Positions 31,402 through 33,278 of a stretch of 33,278 nucleotides of DNA are shown here, piece by piece (position 1 is the first letter of the stretch; each line of letters begins with the position of its first letter). A program made the translations under genes and the position numbers. The notes beneath the pieces are model-generated. The model saw only the letters and a program-made list of their open reading frames with translations, ran no database searches and was not told the origin of the DNA. Origin of the DNA: Pelotomaculum sp. (GTDB lineage: Bacteria; Bacillota; Desulfotomaculia; Desulfotomaculales; Pelotomaculaceae); NCBI GenBank assembly GCA_018435055.1, contig JAHDOA010000036.1, positions 1 through 33,278 on the forward strand. The letters run 5' to 3'.

Positions 31402-32421
31402 TTATATTGGATGATTAACTGCTCCATCCGGGACTTTACCTAATAATAGATTAAGAATGGCTTGAGCTTGGAAAATCGCCATACGTATTCTAGTCTCAAC
31501 AATTGCGGTACCCAGATGTGGAGTGAATAACGTGCGTTCTTTTTGAGCAATCAAACTTTTATTTATGTATGAATCATGTTTATCAGAAAACACTTCTTCC
31601 ATCTGAAATACATCAGCTGCATATCCGGCTATAATGTTCTTATCCAAAGCATTTCCTAAAGCCTCCTCGTCTACTATTGATCCACGACTGGTATTTACTA
31701 TAATACATGAAGGTTTCATAAGCCGCAGTTCAGCATCACTAATTAAATGATAGGTAGCAGAGGTAAGCGGCGCGCAAATTGTTATGAAGTCAGATTGCTT
31801 AAGTAATTGCAATAAATTTGTATATTTTACTTTAATAATTGATTCTTGTCGAGCAGATAACTTTTCGGGCTGGTAATAAATTACTTCCATGTTAAATCCA
31901 TAGGCACGGTGTGCGACTGCCTGTCCAAGATTGCCCATGCCGATTATACCCAGTTTTTTGCCTGAAACGCTAAAACCGTAATTTGGCACGGGACTCCAAC
32001 TTTCAAACTTTCCTGAGCGAATTTCCCGGTCACCCGGCAACAGCTTCCTTGCCAACCCCAAAAGCAGGCCCCATGTTAAGTCTGCAACAGCTTCACTCAT
32101 GATAATACCATCGTTACAAACTACATAAATCCCTCTTTTTGTTGCTTCGTCAACATCTATATTGCTAAGACTTCTCCCATAAGTTGATACAATCTTAAGT
32201 TCATCGCATTCGGATAAGATTTCTCTGTCTATATGGTCCCGTACTGAAACGCATAATCCATATGCTTTTTTAGCGGAAGTGATAATTTCGTCTTTTTTAA
32301 GATGTCGTATAGACGGGTTAATCTGGACTGTGAAATGAGTTTTCAATAAAGAGGGGCCTTCCTCAGGTACCCAATGTGTATAATAAACCAGAGGTTTATG
32401 AACGGAAGTTTCCGATAACAA
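31402..32421 (-). CDS. D-2-hydroxyacid dehydrogenase, PtxD-like
   Basis: A 339-residue NAD-dependent dehydrogenase of the D-2-hydroxyacid family (SerA, PtxD and relatives). The Rossmann motif is LGIIGMGNLGQAVAHR. The catalytic set is complete: Arg in NTSRGSIVDEEAL, Glu in ADVFQMEEV and His in LFTPHLGTA. Several stretches resemble phosphite dehydrogenase PtxD (REIRSGKFESW, GYAADVF-ME, TLFTPH-G-A). However, at PtxD K76 (ALKGFDN) this protein has Arg (YGRSLSN), and the M53 position is Val, so phosphite is not assured; a sugar acid or other 2-hydroxyacid is equally possible. The start is TTG 32421 with AGGTGA just upstream. A LysR gene lies 23 nt upstream in the same direction, an arrangement recalling ptxD-ptxE. 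Confidence 0.85.
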   Translation of the reverse strand: MLSETSVHKPLVYYTHWVPEEGPSLLKTHFTVQINPSIRHLKKDEIITSAKKAYGLCVSVRDHIDREILSECDELKIVSTYGRSLSNIDVDEATKRGIYVVCNDGIIMSEAVADLTWGLLLGLARKLLPGDREIRSGKFESWSPVPNYGFSVSGKKLGIIGMGNLGQAVAHRAYGFNMEVIYYQPEKLSARQESIIKVKYTNLLQLLKQSDFITICAPLTSATYHLISDAELRLMKPSCIIVNTSRGSIVDEEALGNALDKNIIAGYAADVFQMEEVFSDKHDSYINKSLIAQKERTLFTPHLGTAIVETRIRMAIFQAQAILNLLLGKVPDGAVNHPI

Positions 32422-32444
32422 TTAAAGTCACCTCAGAAGAAAAA

Positions 32445-33278
32445 CTATAGTGAAAAAGAACGTAAAATAGACAAGAACCTTTTTGTACCCTCAGTCAAGT
32501 ATTTGTTACTGGGATAGATTATTTTATATTCTTTGTAAATCTCAACACCAGTGATCGGAACTGATACGAGAGTGCCCGATTGCAGCTCGCGTGTGATGGC
32601 TGATTCAACTACAATAGATATTCCCAAAGAATTCTCTACTGCCTTCTTAACTGCCTCCGTACTTCCCAACTCCAAAGAAATATTAACATGGTTTATAATA
32701 TCTCCTATTTGTCTTTCCAGAAACCTTCTGGTTCCCGAACCCTGCTCGCCGACAACAAAGGGCATAGTCAGAAGCTCGTCTGCCTTTATACCCTCCCTCT
32801 TTGCCCATGGGTGCAGCGGGGAGACGATTAACACCAGCGGCTCCTTCCTAAAGAATTCAACTTTTAAGTTTGTATTATAAACATCGGCTTCTACAATGCC
32901 GATGTTCAGTTCATAGTCAACTACTTTCTTTTCTATTGCTTGTGTACGGTCAATAAATACCCTTAGACTAATATCCGGATAATGTTCACGAAAAAGCCCT
33001 AAAATCTTGGGCAGCATGTATACGCCGATGTTGCTGCTTGAGCCAATCATTAAAGTACCCCGCTCAAGGCTTCTAAATTCCTCGATTGCCGTATGCGCTT
33101 CAGTCACTATCGCCAATATCTTAACTGCATAATTGTATAGACATGTACCTTCTTCCGTTAATACATATTTCCTGTTTTGAAAATCAATAAGAGGACATCC
33201 GTAGTAACTTTCCAGATTGGCAATGTGAGTTGAAATTGTAGGTTGGGCGTATTGAAGAATATCAGTGGCCTTGGCCAT
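32445..33278 (-). CDS. LysR-family regulator, N-terminus outside window
   Basis: 277 residues of a LysR-type transcription regulator. The frame is open to the window edge. The visible part begins inside the helix-turn-helix (LQYAQPTISTHIANLESYYG), so about 15-20 N-terminal residues lie outside. The effector-binding domain follows: GTLMIGSSSNIGVYMLPKIL, FVVGEQGSGTRRFLERQI and GISIVVESAI, closest in flavour to the CysB/CbbR/YwfK group. It lies directly upstream of the PtxD-like dehydrogenase on the same strand and probably controls it, perhaps sensing its substrate. Confidence 0.9.
   Translation of the reverse strand: MAKATDILQYAQPTISTHIANLESYYGCPLIDFQNRKYVLTEEGTCLYNYAVKILAIVTEAHTAIEEFRSLERGTLMIGSSSNIGVYMLPKILGLFREHYPDISLRVFIDRTQAIEKKVVDYELNIGIVEADVYNTNLKVEFFRKEPLVLIVSPLHPWAKREGIKADELLTMPFVVGEQGSGTRRFLERQIGDIINHVNISLELGSTEAVKKAVENSLGISIVVESAITRELQSGTLVSVPITGVEIYKEYKIIYPSNKYLTEGTKRFLSILRSFSL

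Noticed and set aside
1-33278. tRNA, rRNA, CRISPR arrays, intact transposase or integrase genes
   Set aside because: None seen on either strand; mobility is suggested only by repeats and gene fragments.

Overview
The window looks like chromosome of an endospore-forming anaerobic Firmicute, probably of the Desulfotomaculum/Pelotomaculum (Peptococcaceae) type. Evidence: spoIIR and spoIIE lie on either side of a divIC-like gene, an S1-domain gene and a ppx/gppA-like gene; Shine-Dalgarno sites are strong GGAGG types; GTG and TTG starts are common. The genus is inferred from gene content only.

Layout. (1) 1-723: the 3' end of a PIN-domain (VapC-like) toxin gene, then a decayed 3' half of a hicB antitoxin gene and the first copy of a ~70-bp hairpin repeat. 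(2) 724-5681: an AT-rich accessory stretch in two modules separated by the second repeat copy: nhaA - uspA - ftsH remnant, then an operon of a glycine-rich DUF5320-type protein, a UPF0251/DUF134 regulator, two half-size COG0701 permeases and a CGGC-domain protein. This operon starts at a strong sigma-A-like promoter that carries two TATGNCATA operators. (3) The third repeat copy, then a complete type 1 BREX phage-defence operon at 5834-19642: brxA, brxB, brxC, pglX, an unrecognised AT-rich gene, pglZ and brxL, all + strand and nearly gapless. (4) 19643-23390: a gene graveyard with a hicA/hicB 5' remnant touching brxL, a 3'-truncated cca gene, an IPT/FN3-like surface-protein remnant, a Fic gene with no good start codon, an orphan hicB and a small membrane ORF. 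(5) 23394-31290: backbone genes: a WYL regulator, yhaM and spoIIR on -, then an HTH protein, divIC, an S1 protein, ppx and spoIIE on +. (6) 31402-33278 on -: a PtxD-like 2-hydroxyacid dehydrogenase and a LysR regulator cut by the window edge.

How it works together. BREX marks host DNA with the PglX adenine methyltransferase and blocks phage replication with help from BrxC, PglZ and BrxL. Three features of this operon stand out. pglX has a run of eight G inside the conserved KGGGFRRWYG segment, and a change of one G either way stops translation within about 14 codons, so it has the form of a phase-variation switch. The central target-recognition part of pglX is markedly AT-rich (28% GC in one sampled 60-nt line, against 60% in the 3' part), as if swapped in. 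A 260-codon gene of similar low GC sits between pglX and pglZ and matches no family I know, making it the best candidate for a new BREX accessory factor. The hicB pieces at the two ends of the island would, if joined right end to left end, rebuild one hicB gene apart from 39 nt, which hints at how the island arrived.
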